NCBI GenBank assembly: GCA_013180625.2
Contig: SNVD02009848.1
Location: 186,001-250,000 of the forward strand
DNA from: Boswellia sacra
Taxonomy: Eukaryota; Streptophyta; Magnoliopsida; Sapindales; Burseraceae
Direction: 5' to 3'
DNA: 64,000 nt
In this document: piece after piece, positions 37,496 through 49,496 of the stretch
How the letters are laid out: each line of letters starts with the position of its first letter
Numbering within the stretch: position 1 is the stretch's first letter
Notes under the pieces: model-generated
The model's input: only the letters and a program-made list of their open reading frames with translations
The model's database searches: none
What the model was told of the DNA's origin: nothing
Translations under genes and position numbers: made by a program

Positions 37496-38110
37496 TGTGA
37501 GATCTAAAAGTATGAATCAGTTATATGTAATATAATAGTATACTATAATACAACATGGCACATTATATGGTTTGGTTATAAAAACCTACATCCACGGACA
37601 ACTTAGAGCTGCAACTTACTAAATTCTTCTTTGTACAGTCTTTATGTGTGTTTATAGTATTGACTCATTCTCACACACTGACTTAATCTTTGTAAAACAA
37701 AATTCCAATAAGATCTTAAACTCTAGTAACACTACCTACTTTTTGTTGCTGATAAATTAACAAAACACTATTAAGTAGCACATAACAACGATACCTGACA
37801 CTGAATTGCATAAATACTCAACTCACAAGTTCTCTCTAATGAGTACTAACTTGAACAGACTTAAACAAAATTCATGCACGATTATAACCTCTCATACATG
37901 AATAAATTCTTATAAAACATAATCAAAGACACATTTCAATTTTCGAAATAAAAGCTCTCGTCAATATTTTGAAATGCGGTGCCACACACATACATATAAG
38001 TTATGAAAAATAACATTATATATAGTGCGAAGTTCAATTGCTCTTCTCATCAATATCTTGTAGAATCTTAATCAAACTCAGTTGGTAAGTATAGGATATC
38101 AATCAATTAT
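37496..38110 (-). repeat. 5' LTR of SIRE-like element, part 1 of 2
   Basis: 615 bp matching the left LTR, broken at 38110/38111 by a CACTA end; continued at 44722. Confidence 0.88.
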
Positions 38111-38281
38111 CACTACAAGAAAAATGGCAATAGATGATAGGAACAAACAGCCATAAACAAGGGTGGATGACAGAAAATCTATGAGTCATCTATGTCACTG
38201 TCACTCATTCATAATAGAAAAAAAATCTGTCATGACCTTTATGATAGTTTTTACAAGTCATACATCTGTCACACTAAGAAA

Positions 38282-39152
38282 TTAATTTTTTAATCAATTT
38301 CGTTGAATTTTTTTAGTCGAAAAAATGACTTTTTTTTTCAATTTGAATTATTTATCACTAAAATTGATTTTCTTTTGTAGATTTCAATTTAATTTTGATG
38401 GCAAAATTAGTTTTTGATTTTAGTATAGAAATTAGTATTATTAATTTTTTGCAGGTAAATTAATTGTTTGTGATAGAATTTATGATTCGTATTTTCTATC
38501 ACAATATTTAATTTTAGTTTTGTAAAATTATGATTTTTTTATTTAATTTACGCATTCTTGTATTTTAAATTCATTTACAAATTCAATATGAACTAAAAAT
38601 TAAAATGCACATCTGATTAAGTCCAAAAATACTTTATATTAATAACATCTGCACAATAGTATATAGAACAAGTCCCATAGATCAATTACATAATTACCAA
38701 TACATAAGCTAAACCATATGAATTAACTATCAATAACAAACAGTGATTCTAATTCAAATCCAAAAGCAACGGCAAATGATAGCCAACCTAATCAAATTTG
38801 AAGTTCACATGACAAAATCCAGCAACCAAGAGCAAATCTTTTAGATTTGACTAGCTAAGTCATTGGAGCTCCTCCCATATTCTCAGCAAAATCCCTAGAA
38901 GAACTCTTTCCATTCCCAGCAAAACTCCAAAGTCAAGCAATAACTCAATCTATGCAACACCAATGAATATACCCAACAATATCAGTAAAATTTTTGAGAT
39001 ATTTATGAAAATTAAAATTATATTCATTAATACAAAGTATACAACATATTATAATAAAAATTATACAAATATACAAATCACAAAAAAATAATTCCACAAG
39101 GTCAATTTTGCTAGAATCGTTAAAAAAAACCCATAATTTGATAGCAGCAAAC
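38282..39152. other. CACTA interior, no gene recognised
   Basis: AT-rich stretch between the left subterminal repeats and the DAHP synthase exon; nothing else supported. Confidence 0.4.
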
Positions 39153-39381
39153 CTTTTGCATTGCTATATAACCTCTTAGTACAAAAGCTCTAAGAAGGTT
39201 AAGAGCAACTGTACCTTGGGAGTAAGCTCTAATCATCTTAATAGGATCCGGAACTCTTGATTTCTCATCAAAAGCATCACCATTAATGTTGTCTCCCTAA
39301 TACCCTGGCAACTTCACTCCATTCTTCTCCTCAAATGGGTTTTGATCTTGGGTTTGTAAACTGTGCTGCCACTCTTCCCAC
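39153..39381 (-). pseudogene. Class-II DAHP synthase exon (shikimate pathway) captured with splice sites
   Basis: DAHP synthase condenses phosphoenolpyruvate and erythrose 4-phosphate, the first step of the plastid shikimate pathway. The minus strand from 39381 reads VGRVAAQFTNPRSKP, then after a 1-bp insertion FEEKNGVKLPGY, a stop in place of Arg, and [36 protein letters not shown] and YIAMQK. This is a characteristic plant DHS block ([13 protein letters not shown]). The exon is bounded by an acceptor (ttattag|gtggga) and a donor (aaaag|gtttgc), so it was captured as genomic DNA. Only this exon was recognised; the frameshift and stop make it non-functional. Confidence 0.88.
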
Positions 39382-40523
39382 CTAATAACATGAGCACATC
39401 ACTAATGAACTAAACCATTCCACTCAGCAAGGCCCCAAATCCTCCTGAAACCTTAAAATATATATACCAACTTTCTACACAAAATTCAAGAAATAAAACA
39501 CTTCCAGCTCCAAATTTTCACAAAAACAAATAGAAATTTAAGAATTGATTATTGGACCTTTGTTAAAGAATTAAGGACAAAAAAAAAAAAAAAAGAAGAA
39601 CTGAGTACTCACAGTGAGATGCAGTAATTCTTTAGCGAAAGCCAGAAGACATGGGTCATCAAGGAGGTTTAATTATAAAATCAGATCCTAACTTTCCAAG
39701 GAAACTTTCTAATTTAGTAATTAACTATGGAACTTTTGTGTTTCAAATGGAACAATGAAATTTTGTTTCAGTAATTTAATGCATTAATATATGACTTATT
39801 TTGTTTCAGTAATTTAATGATTTACTCCTAATGGAATAAAAGGGTTTCAAATGCAAATCACTCACTCTCAATTTCATATTATTGTATTAATTCACATGAT
39901 AAAATTTCTACATAAAATTTATTGATTTAAATATTAAAAAAAATATAGTGGCAAGATATAGTGTTCTTCCAGAGGCCTTAAAGGATCTAAGTTAGCAACT
40001 ACAAATTCAATAACCGTGAAAATTTTTCAATTTAACACATTATTACTCAAATGAAAATGGATTACTAGTATCTCCAAATGATACTTAAAAAAAAAAAAAA
40101 AGAGGCCAACATTGAAATGCAATAACATTTTGGAAACTGACATCCACTCTTTCATTCTAAAAATTTTTCAAGGTGACAGTTAGAAAACTTCCAATCTTTG
40201 ATTTCACAATACAAAGAAGCTAAAACACCAAGTTCAATGTCCACCTGATGAGAAAAGGTTTAATGTGGATTGCAGTTACTCATCCTCATCATGTTTGCTT
40301 GCAACAGAAAATTTAACTAACTTTTCATATTTGCACTTTCTTGCTGTGTGGTATATTGAACCACAAGGGTTTCAAAAGATCAAGTTTCAAATCATAGTAG
40401 GATATGGACAAAGTGGTTTGACAAAAGCACAAGACCATAGAACAATTATACAACACAAAACTCTTATTGTATAATAAAGTATAGGAGACCAATTATTTAA
40501 TTAGAAATGAGAAAATAACTTAC
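39382..40523. other. CACTA interior, no gene recognised
   Basis: Probably intron-derived or unrelated AT-rich DNA. A cagtaatttaatg phrase is repeated near 39770 and 39808. Confidence 0.4.
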
Positions 40524-40633
40524 TGCTCTGGTATGGCCCTCAGAAAAAGCTTCATAATACCATGTTTCTTTGCTAGTTCTATAATAGCTTTATGTACTTG
40601 GTCTGCTTCAGTTGTGATGATGCTTGCATTCAC
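40524..40633 (-). pseudogene. Exon resembling the USP domain of U-box/USP-type plant proteins
   Basis: The minus-strand exon is bounded by ttttgtag|gtgaat and ccagagca|gtaagt. It encodes VNASIITTEADQVHKAII followed by ELAKKHGIMKLFLRA, matching the pattern ...AE-x(8)-D-x-x-KAI-x-EL-x-x-HGI-x-KL of N-terminal universal-stress-protein domains in plant U-box kinases (PUB33-like). The frame is open through all 110 bp. Joined to the exon at 42818-43207 the pattern continues (QRLKAE|VNAS). Assignment rests on a short pattern only. Confidence 0.4.
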
Positions 40634-42817
40634 CTACAAAATAACTCTTTTCCTAAGACAACTCTAGTGCAAAAACACTAAATAATATTGTTAACATCTA
40701 AATGTCTTGGCCCTAAAAGTAAATCCGTAATGATGTATTTACATAGAACCAAAAGACGCGCAGAATTTAATATCTTAATCATAAAGCTAAGATCATTTTG
40801 AACTGAATCGTACAAGTCCATAGTTCCCTAAAGTGGCCATTTTAGAATCATTTTTATTAGGATTAGTTTAAATCATTAGCTTCAATATTATGTTGACGCA
40901 CACAACATTTGAAAGCAAAGTAAAATGGTACTGCACAACAAGATCAATTTGGAAAACAAATTAAAAAATCAAGTATAACATTTGTTTAGTCCAGCTAGAT
41001 TTTAGAACTAGTAACTCCTTAGATTATCTTTTCCTTACTTGGTTATAATGCCAGAAAGGGAGCTCTAAAACTCACTTGTCTATGTTTCAAAAACAAATCT
41101 GTGAATATGGTGATCATTACTAGAAATAGAAGCCAAAAAAAAAAAAAAATCCCATTTCGAAATTTTGCAGGCACAAATCACAATCTTCAATACCAACATC
41201 TAACTATTAATAATAAGAAACTAACTTTGAAGTTATCCCCCCGAAGACATAGGCAAAACAACAACACACCCAGATAAGAAGACGAGGCATGTGAATAATT
41301 TTTATTTTTTTAGAATTGAATGAATGGATGTCTTTGTTCTCCATGTGGAAGCCTGTGGAAGCTAGATCAAGGCCTTGACCTGATTTTAATTCCTCCTCTT
41401 TAGAGAAAATTTTTAATAACTTCATTGCACTCCAAAAGAATTGTTTAAATGAATGTAATTTTGAACCAACTATTGCATTGCAACTTTTTTGGACAGGCTT
41501 TTCCATATGAATTATCAAACTGAAATACGTTATAGTATAAATGCTTCACTGCCCTTGTGCCAACATGAAGAAAATGACTTACTAAGTCCACAATCCAGTC
41601 TCAGCGTGTTCAGTTAAAAGCATGCCAAAAAAACTTTACCACCCCAAACTTTTCAGGCTTAAAACAAGTAACAGCTACCTCTAACATCAACTATTTTAAA
41701 CAAATACAGATCAAACATTTAAGGGAAATTTTAAATATAAAGATCTAGAAACTCACGATTACAATTCTGCCCCATTGGTGCAGTGCTCACAATAATGATC
41801 CAAAAACTCTAATTATGTTACAAAGAACCCAACAACAAGGACTGTACGAGACAAGGGTTATATTACTTAGAACAAATTTGCCAAAAATAATTCTGATCAA
41901 TAGTCTACTGTGAACCAAAATTCTCAAACAACCCAAAGCAAATAATTTGCTTGTATATATATCACAGGTTTAGCTACGTTACTGGAGAAGGTGTTAAAGC
42001 TTGGATACTTCAGTTTTAAGAAATAACAGTTTTAAGTTATGAACTATAAATAACTTTCGATAACAAAGCTAGAACCAATCAATACATTATTCCAAACTCA
42101 AACCAAGTTGATAGAAGTTTAGAAACGTTACCATTGATAAGCATACAGAACAGTTCCTGACCTGGCAGACTCTATCGAGCCAACAAGGCTAAAGTGATAG
42201 AATTCTTACTTGCAGCATAACAGAATAAAGTGTCTTGGATACAAAAGAGCTACTATAACCTATTTCTACCAAACAAATAAAATCATTATTGTATCCCAAT
42301 GAAATGATCATAGCAAAAGAAATAAATTCTGGTAAATCAATAACTCATCTTGTGTTTTAATATATAATTCATTTCAAAATTCACTAGATTGAAATTTTAT
42401 GATTTAAAAATACTGATGTCACAATTGCGGTGGCCACTAGGTGTGTGAAGACATATCAAGCTCAAGATTATGCTATTAAACAAAAAATAAAGCTCAACAA
42501 AAGTTGATGCGTGATTGACTATGAGTTAATATATCAAATATTTTATAAAAAGACAACAGTAAGGCAAAGTACACATATGGCAGCCAAAGTACATAACCAT
42601 TGATTTTACCGACATTTGAGCATATAGCAAACAACAACTGTCTTGTATGCTGGTGTACAATACTACCAGTGCCATAGCCATATAGAAGATGAGCATTCAT
42701 TTTTGTTTTTATACATGCAATACAGAAAGAGTAACAGAATCTTACAAGTAAAAACAGAGAAACGATAAAGCAAGAATCAACTTAAGACTTAGACACAGAA
42801 ATGAATGAAGAAATTAC
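40634..42817. other. CACTA interior between captured exons
   Basis: No exon supported. Several small ORFs here (for example 41518-41207 on the minus strand) have no recognisable domain. Confidence 0.4.
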
Positions 42818-43207
42818 CTCAGCTTTCAGCCTCTGAACATCTTCACTACGTATCTTGTTTGATTTAGACAATTCTTTGTCTGCATTCAACATAATGGGAC
42901 TAGGAGAATTTGATCCCGCAGAAACATTTAGTAAAAGCGGAGAGTTAGAAGACAACTGACTTTTTACGAGAGGGGAAAGTGACATTGAATTCATTTTGAA
43001 TTGAATGGGGCATGTGACTTGGCCCCACCTTTGTAATCCAGATGTGAAAGAAGAAATTAATTCCAGTATTGCATCTTTTCTCATTGGTTTTTCAAGGTTT
43101 TGAGTTTCACAGGTCTACTTTCAGCATTTATTAACTGTTTACTTGAAAATAACTGACCCCTTGTTGGAATCACCTCCCCCCTCTCTGCTTTCTCTTCAAA
43201 CAAATAC
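42818..43207 (-). pseudogene. Captured exon preceding the USP-like exon, frameshifted
   Basis: The minus strand from 43207 (acceptor attgcag|gtattt) reads LFEEKAERGEVIPTRGQLF, then a stop near 43083. A second frame (43081 to 42818) reads MRKDAILELISSF, a Ser/Pro-rich stretch and RSEDVQRLKAE, ending at a donor gag|gtaatt. The downstream splice would join LKAE to VNAS of the next exon in frame. I do not recognise the Ser-rich part. Origin in the same gene as the USP-like exon is an inference from strand, order and splice phase. Confidence 0.4.
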
Positions 43208-44099
43208 CTGCAATCAATAAAAAGACAAAAGAATTACCGCAATCAATATACTTCAAATCTAATTAACATAATCTTTAGGTCAAATAACGTTAACTACAAC
43301 TTAGAACAAGAAGAATTAGATTACTGATAGAGAAGAGGAGGGCCAGAGGAGGCGGCCATGAGAAGAGAGAGTGGAGGAGGCCGCGACCATGAGAGACGAC
43401 GGAGTGGAGGCGACTTGTAAGCGCAACAATGACATCGAGGTGGAGGTGGGCTCTGACCACAAAAACTTTGAGTGGACGTGAGGAACGACGATGCTGTGCC
43501 GATTGTTGAGGGAAGTCGTGGAGCAGGGGAGCGGTGGAGAAGTGCCTAAAACTACTGTAGGAGTCGCACACAAATTTGGCAAAACTAAGAAGATTATGTT
43601 GAGTTTGGGGCTGAATTGCTCACCCTTAAAACCCCAAAAAAAACGACATTGTTTGCCAAATAATTAACTAATTTAAATATATTAAATAATTTAATTTTTA
43701 TTAGTTATAATTTATTAACTAAAGATTATAAATTCCAATATATCTATATTAAACCATAAAATTATATTATTTAAATAAAATATTTAATGTTGATAAATTT
43801 TAAATTTTAAATTTTAAAAATTCTAATACTATATAATTTTTCGGAATTCTAATTTAGTTAAATTGTTAACATTAAAAATTTTAAATCTAATATATCTATA
43901 TTCAAAGTTCAAAAATATTTAAACTTTTCAAATTCTGATATTAGTTAAATTCTTATGTTAAAAATTTTTAATTGTAATATATCTATATTAATGTTCAAAA
44001 ATATTAAAAAATTTAAAATTCCAATATTAGTTAAATTTTTAATGTTAAAGAATTTTAATTTCAATAAAATAAAAAGTAAATTAAAAAAATTACAATAAG
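43208..44099. other. GC-rich island then AT-rich stretch inside CACTA
   Basis: 43320-43560 is GC-rich and open in two minus-strand frames (Ser/Leu/Pro-rich), which could be the 5' leader or N-terminus of a captured gene; no family recognised. 43670-44100 is repetitive AT-rich DNA with recurring aattctaat / ttaaattttaa / atatctatatta phrases. Confidence 0.4.
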
Positions 44100-44321
44100 A
44101 CATTTCGCAACATGCGGGTTGAGCACGTTATTGAATCCAATAGTTTTAGCAACATGCATTTTCTGTACATTGCAAAATATAATTTTTTGCAACGTGCATT
44201 ACATTCGTGTTGCTAAAAAGGAAATTTAGAAACTTTTCACAACACACAAGAAATGCACGCTGCAGAATGCATCAGCACGCGTTGCGAAAAACGTGTTATC
44301 GTATTCCACTTTTCTTGTAGT
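44100..44321. mobile_element. Second CACTA right end nested inside the first
   Basis: The sequence ends ...ccacttttcttgtagtg at 44321, the inverted complement of CACTACAAGAAAAGTGG. It is preceded by subterminal motifs gcaacatgc / gcaacgtgc / cacgcgttgc that differ from those of the outer element. No matching left end was found, so it is a truncated copy or its left end has decayed. Confidence 0.6.
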
Positions 44322-44721
44322 GGGGGGAAACTCAAAGAAAAGGCGCAAAGTTTGGGGAATCTATTTTAGGTTTTATTATATTCAAGATTAAACACACCGT
44401 TTCATATTGCAATTACAAATATATTTTTAGTAAAAAAATATTATTTGACTATCAAAAACGTTGCGTTTTGCTTTTAATTAATAAATTTAAAATTTAAAAT
44501 TTAGTCAAACATGGTCAATAATAAATTTCTATTACAAAGTTTTTGATAGAGTTAATTTATATCACAATTCTATCATCAATTCTTGATAGACAAAAAATAT
44601 ATCACACGTATATCATTAAGTTTTTGATAGACTATAATTCTATCACGACTCTGTCATTTTTTATGATCTAACGAGTTTTATCATAAAGTGTCAGTCATCT
44701 ATTACCTTTTTTCTTGTAGTG

Positions 44722-44944
44722 CAACAATATAGGAAATGATATAATAAACTCCTTAGTAAACTAGGATACCAGATTTAATATCCTAATCTAATAAGGTATA
44801 TTCAATATGAATAAAATACTTTCCACTAAAGGCTTCTAGAAACAGCAAAATAAGAAAGAATATAAACCAATCTTTCTATTACAAGTTTGTTCAAAATCAA
44901 TCATGTGCATGACACATGCTAAGATGTCACGTTTGACACTAACA
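44722..44944 (-). repeat. 5' LTR of SIRE-like element, part 2 of 2
   Basis: Resumes the LTR alignment (caatataggaaatgatataa) after the CACTA end and finishes gacactaaca at 44944. Confidence 0.88.
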
Positions 44945-45305
44945 GGAAGGAACCTGCATGCTACCATCAAAATTATCTTTGATCCCTTCTACATCAAGTT
45001 GAAATGAGACCTTGAAACTTTCTCAATAATAAAGCAGTAGCATTACTTGCTTCATGCGCATGCAACAAAGTATGATTATGGTTTAGCGCCGATTGCATGC
45101 ACTTAGTAATTTTATGGTTTCTCTTGGTATAGGCTACTTAGAAGATTCCTTCACTTCATATGAGCTAATTAGTCTAACATCTTGTTCTCAATCTTGTATG
45201 ATGTAAAATAGCCAACTGATACATGTTCTTACGGTATGGTGGTCACATAAAAGCAGAAGAATGTATTCATGCTCGCAATTATTACCATTGGAGACACAAA
45301 AGCTA
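44945..45305. other. Spacer, no feature seen
   Basis: Short unique-looking sequence without coding signal. Confidence 0.5.
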
Positions 45306-47400
45306 TGTTATGAAATTTAATGAAGTGTAAGTTATCGCGTCGCGTAATAAAGTTTGAGTAAAGTATCGCTCTCATAGGGATTAAGATTAAAATTAAGTAC
45401 TAAAATTAAAACACCTCGAGTTTTATTTGAACAATTCAAAATGAAAAATATATTAAAGAAAATAAAATAGTAAACTAAAACCAAAAGAAAATAAAATCAA
45501 AATCAAATACATGAAAATTCAATTAATAAAACTCTAGGGTTTCCAATTTCACTAGATTAATCTCTTTTGATTCTTCTATTTTTTATTATTTAGATTTGTT
45601 TCTAGGTTGATATCTATTGAGAATCTCTAATCTTTTCTCTAACATTTCCTAACGTCTAATGAAAATACTCTTAGAAGCTAATTCAGTATATTCCTATATG
45701 AATTAAAACTAATAAGGGTTTCTCAAGCTCTGCACAAGCCATGAAAGTATATTCCTATCTTACATGAAACTTATGGCATCCAACACAATAAACTAAGGGT
45801 GACAATTTTTGACACGACACGCGAACACGACTTGACACGACACGGGTTTAAGCGGGTTTGGGTTTTGGCATATTCGTGTTTCTATCGGAGATGTCAACCC
45901 GTTTAATAATCGTGTCATGTTCGGGTTGAAAGTCTTCAACACGCGAACATGATTATGAACGAACACGTTTATGACACGAGTAACACGAATACATATTATA
46001 CACGATTGACACGATAACACGATTAACACGAATATTGACACGATTACAAAATAATATTAAATTTAAAAAGACTAAACTTAGTATTATAGTTCTAGACATT
46101 TTAGTTCATATATGTATCCAAATTTTAAAATAAAAATAGAATTTTAAAACCTAATAAATTTTAAAACTGAGGATATTTGTGTCATTTAACAAAAATTAGA
46201 AAACTAATTCTGGAACGTGTCATAATCGTGTAAACGTGTCTTAATCATGTTAGACGGACACAAGCACGAGCAGTTTATTATTCGTGTTAGCGTGTCGTAT
46301 CGTGTTACCTGTTTAATAATTGTGTCGTGTTCGTGTTGAGTCTTAGTGACACGAATAATAAACGGGTCGTGTTCGTGTCGTGTCAATCTTTATTGTGTCA
46401 CAGCTCGACACGACATGAACACGACCCGCGAACACAAATTGCTACCCCGGCCTACAATAAACTAAAAACATAAATCTCCTTCTAGATTCATTATGATTTT
46501 CCAATCAACTAAATTGTGGCCAATAATTTAGAAGCATTAAGAATAGTGAAGAATACTTAACAATAAGGGAAAATAAACCATTTAATTAAAAAAAAAGAAA
46601 TCAAAACATCATAATTAGGCTAGATCGTAACTCTAGAAAAGAAAATTAATTCATTCTTAAAAGAAAGAAAACACTGGAAATTGTTTAAGCATATTAAAAG
46701 CGTGAAAGGAATGAAGTAGAAGAACTGATGATTGGAGTCGGGTAGAAGCTTGTGTTTTTATATTTTTCAAAAACCATTTCATGAAAATGCACACTTTTCA
46801 ATGTATTTAAATCAATATCAACTGCATATCATTTTCAAAATAAAAAAAGTTCAAACCAATCACATATTCTTTCTAAATTTTAAAAATAAAAACTTCAAAT
46901 ATACAAACAAACATACCCATACTAGGCTATCTATCTCCAGATCCGACAATCTACACTTTTGTCGAGATTTTCCTTATCTTTCCAGTGCCACTTGAATCAT
47001 CCCAATCTGATATCAGGTAGAAAGTTATGGTGAAATATCGCAACGAATTAGAATTCTATTAAAAATCTAACATTGTGGTAATTGTCAAATTACCCTTTTT
47101 TTAGCTGTACTGTTAAGTACGATTTTGGCCTTGAAAACTTTAGAGCTTGGCTTCAACCTAAATTAACAAAACATTCATCTTTGAATTAGCTTTTTAGTGA
47201 GACAAATATTTACTATCATCTGACATGTGAATATCAAATTATTTGCATTTTTTCTCACAAAAAATAAATAAATAAAGAATAATAAAAATCTATACAAATC
47301 CTAAATTAGACATCAAAATTAAAAATTAAAATAAAATCTATGTAAACCAATACATTTTGAACCTTAAATAGTTCCTAAAAAGGTATACAAACAATGTATA
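45306..47400 (-). mobile_element. Gypsy-like LTR (related to the solo LTR at 49.5 kb), interrupted by a hAT element
   Basis: The start TGTTATGAAATTT with aagtatcgctctcatagggatt aligns with the beginning of the 49497-50828 LTR (TGTTATGGAAAATTT, gagtatcgttccaataaggact), and the ttttatttgaacaa phrase follows in both. On the minus strand this is the LTR 3' end. The other end is not sharply visible; 47,400 is approximate. A 661-bp hAT element splits it at 45,794. Confidence 0.45.
45794..46454. mobile_element. Non-autonomous hAT element with perfect 8-bp target duplication
   Basis: The left end taagggtgacaattt and the inverted complement of the right end (taggccggggtagcaattt) form the TIR. The 8-mer caataaac flanks both sides exactly (45786-45793 and 46455-46462). 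Both subterminal regions are dense in cacgacacg / cgtgtcgtg motifs in opposite orientation. No transposase. Confidence 0.9.
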
Positions 47401-47883
47401 GAAATAAACACATTAGTTCCAATGAGAGCCTAAAGACTTTGGATTATCCTTGGCTAGAACACCACAATGCAGATCCATAAATCACGGCATGGCCAATCGT
47501 ACAGTCTGCTTGGGGTACGTACGAATCTAATTGAGAATTAATTATCGTCTAGCAAAAGCAAAGACAAAACTCAAGCTTTTTTAAGCATGCGGTTGAATAT
47601 TACGAATACCAACAGCATGAAACTACAATCTTGATAAAAGAGCAAGTCTCAAAACAATGGCAATTTGCATTCTAGGATTGATTAATAAGGTGGGTATGCT
47701 TTGGAAGATTTGCAATGACAATTCCTACCCAAATCAATTTTCTAATTCTCCATATGAATTGTACTACTATGGGCTATAATGTCTCAGCCATTGGCATTGC
47801 TTTGCATTCTTTTATCTTTGACTTTATCAGAATTGTTACACATATCACGTGACTTTAGAGGGTGATTGACTCTTTGGTCTTTA

Positions 47884-48220
47884 TTAGGGGTGACAACTTT
47901 CTACACAACACATGAAAATGACATGAAATTAGTAGGATAGGGTTGACTTTAATCATATTCATGTCAAAGAATTTAACTCGTTTGATAATTATGTCATTTT
48001 TGTGTTAAAATTGATTTTTGAAGGCTGTACAAATTTGTTTAAGATTTCATCATCTTTGCAATGACATAAAAAGCTTGTTATCCTAAGTCTAAGGCACAAC
48101 AAATGGTAATTTGTTATAATTGTAAATTTGTCATAATCATGTTAATAGTGTTATTGTGTCATAATCGTGTTGGAATTGTGAATAGTTTAAACATGTAATT
48201 CGTGTTAAGAGCGCATGTAA
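47884..48220. mobile_element. Degenerate relative of the same hAT family
   Basis: It starts ttaggggtgacaactttcta and continues with cacaacacatgaaaatgac and later cataatcgtgtt / attcgtgttaag motifs, a decayed version of the 45794-46454 element. The right end and target duplication are not identifiable. Confidence 0.5.
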
Positions 48221-49496
48221 TTTTTTTAGATGGTTCATATTTGTGTTTGACATGGATCACTTTTGTTTCTTGATAATTAAGAAAAGATAATATTTAGCAT
48301 TAAATATTTAACATCATAAAATAATAGTTGTTCTCAAGGCCCTAAATATCATATATTTTTAATAATTTTGTAAAAAATAATAAAATTTAAAACATCTCCA
48401 TAGCAAACGAAACCATGGCCAATGCTAATACACAAGTACAAAAGAAATTTTCAAATTGTGATGATTCCCTAGATCTCACATGTATAGAATAGAAATCAAA
48501 CATGATATAAGGTCTTTGACACTTAACATATTTTCTTTTAATATATTGTAGATGTCATTATTCATTATGATACCATAGATAACTATGTGTACCAAGATTT
48601 TCTATAGTTTGTGATCGAACAATTTTCCAACCCATATTTTGAAGTAAATTATGCATTGTTATCTTATTATTACTTGATATAGTTAAAAGACATCACGGAA
48701 AACACTATTTCCAATATTTGCATAGAGCCACAAGCATCCAATAATTCTTTTACAAAATCTTTAATCTCCCACTTAAAAAATCATGCAATATCTAGAAATA
48801 TATTCTTCTTAAAGTCATTTAGTTCCTTATAACCCACTTATAGTACCCTCTTAATACCTTTATATGGGAAGGGAACATTTCTACTTTTCTCATTGAACTT
48901 TCCAACACGTGGTATGACTTGACACATAAAGAGGAACCTAGCACCTTAAGAGCTAGTAGACAACACCTCTAATATATTTTCCTATCCTTTTTGATAGTTT
49001 TCATAATCTGTATTCTAATGATTTTGTCAAAAAGCATACTAACTAAAAGCTCAACAGCTTCGAAATGATGTAGACTCTCTAGATAACTCACCACTAGAAA
49101 CCATGACACCACCCTCAACACACTATTTAAAGATACCGCTTTTCCACTTCCCCACCACATGCCCAACAATTAAAACATCACACTCTGTGCATGTGTATGC
49201 ATGCATATATGAAAAATATATGTAAAAGATATGTTACAAAACAATTTAACTGATAGGCAAGAGTACAACTACAGTATTCAATTTATTTTTAGTATGCAAT
49301 AGTCTTCACCTACACCTAATAGGTGGCCTAAGGTGAAGTTTAAAGGTAATAGCCTTCTATTAATAATATGATGCTTAGGGCACAACCACAAATATATGAA
49401 ATTCTCAACTAAACAACTAAAATAGTAACATAAATAGATTTAGTTATTATTTCTTAGACATACCTAAAAGTAAATTAATGAGATCATATAGTACAT
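48221..49496. other. AT-rich spacer, no gene supported
   Basis: No protein family, RNA or repeat recognised. Confidence 0.5.

Larger units (their letters stand above)
38111..44721 (-). mobile_element. Non-autonomous CACTA-like transposon carrying host exons, inserted in the SIRE LTR
   Basis: The left end is CACTACAAGAAAAATGGCAA followed by tagatgat. The right end is the inverted complement of CACTACAAGAAAAAAGGTAA followed by tagatgac. Subterminal repeats of ttttgataga / tctatcac type crowd both ends (38110-38280 and 44520-44700). The flanks do not give a simple 3-bp duplication; instead caattat (left) and caacaat (right) both align to caataat in the uninterrupted LTR. No transposase is recognised in 6.6 kb. 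Minus-strand exons of DAHP synthase and of a USP-like protein are present. Strand is given by the cargo. Confidence 0.82.
28600..44944 (-). mobile_element. SIRE/Maximus-like Ty1/copia element, 5' LTR split by a CACTA transposon
   Basis: LTRs of about 839 bp lie at 28600-29438 and at 37496-38110 plus 44722-44944; both begin TGTGAGATCTAAAAG and end GACACTAACA. Near-identical 5-bp flanks (agaag at 28595, ggaag at 44945) suit a target duplication. A tRNA-Met-type primer site (tttgatacca) adjoins the right LTR. Without the CACTA insertion the element is about 9.73 kb, the usual SIRE size. gag, protease, integrase, RT and RNase H follow on the minus strand, then about 3.2 kb including an extra ORF. 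All ORFs carry many stops. Confidence 0.9.

Noticed and set aside
43290..43582. Ser/Pro-rich minus-strand ORFs as a captured transit peptide
   Set aside because: GC-rich and open in two frames; no family recognised and no splice link to the DAHP synthase exon could be shown.
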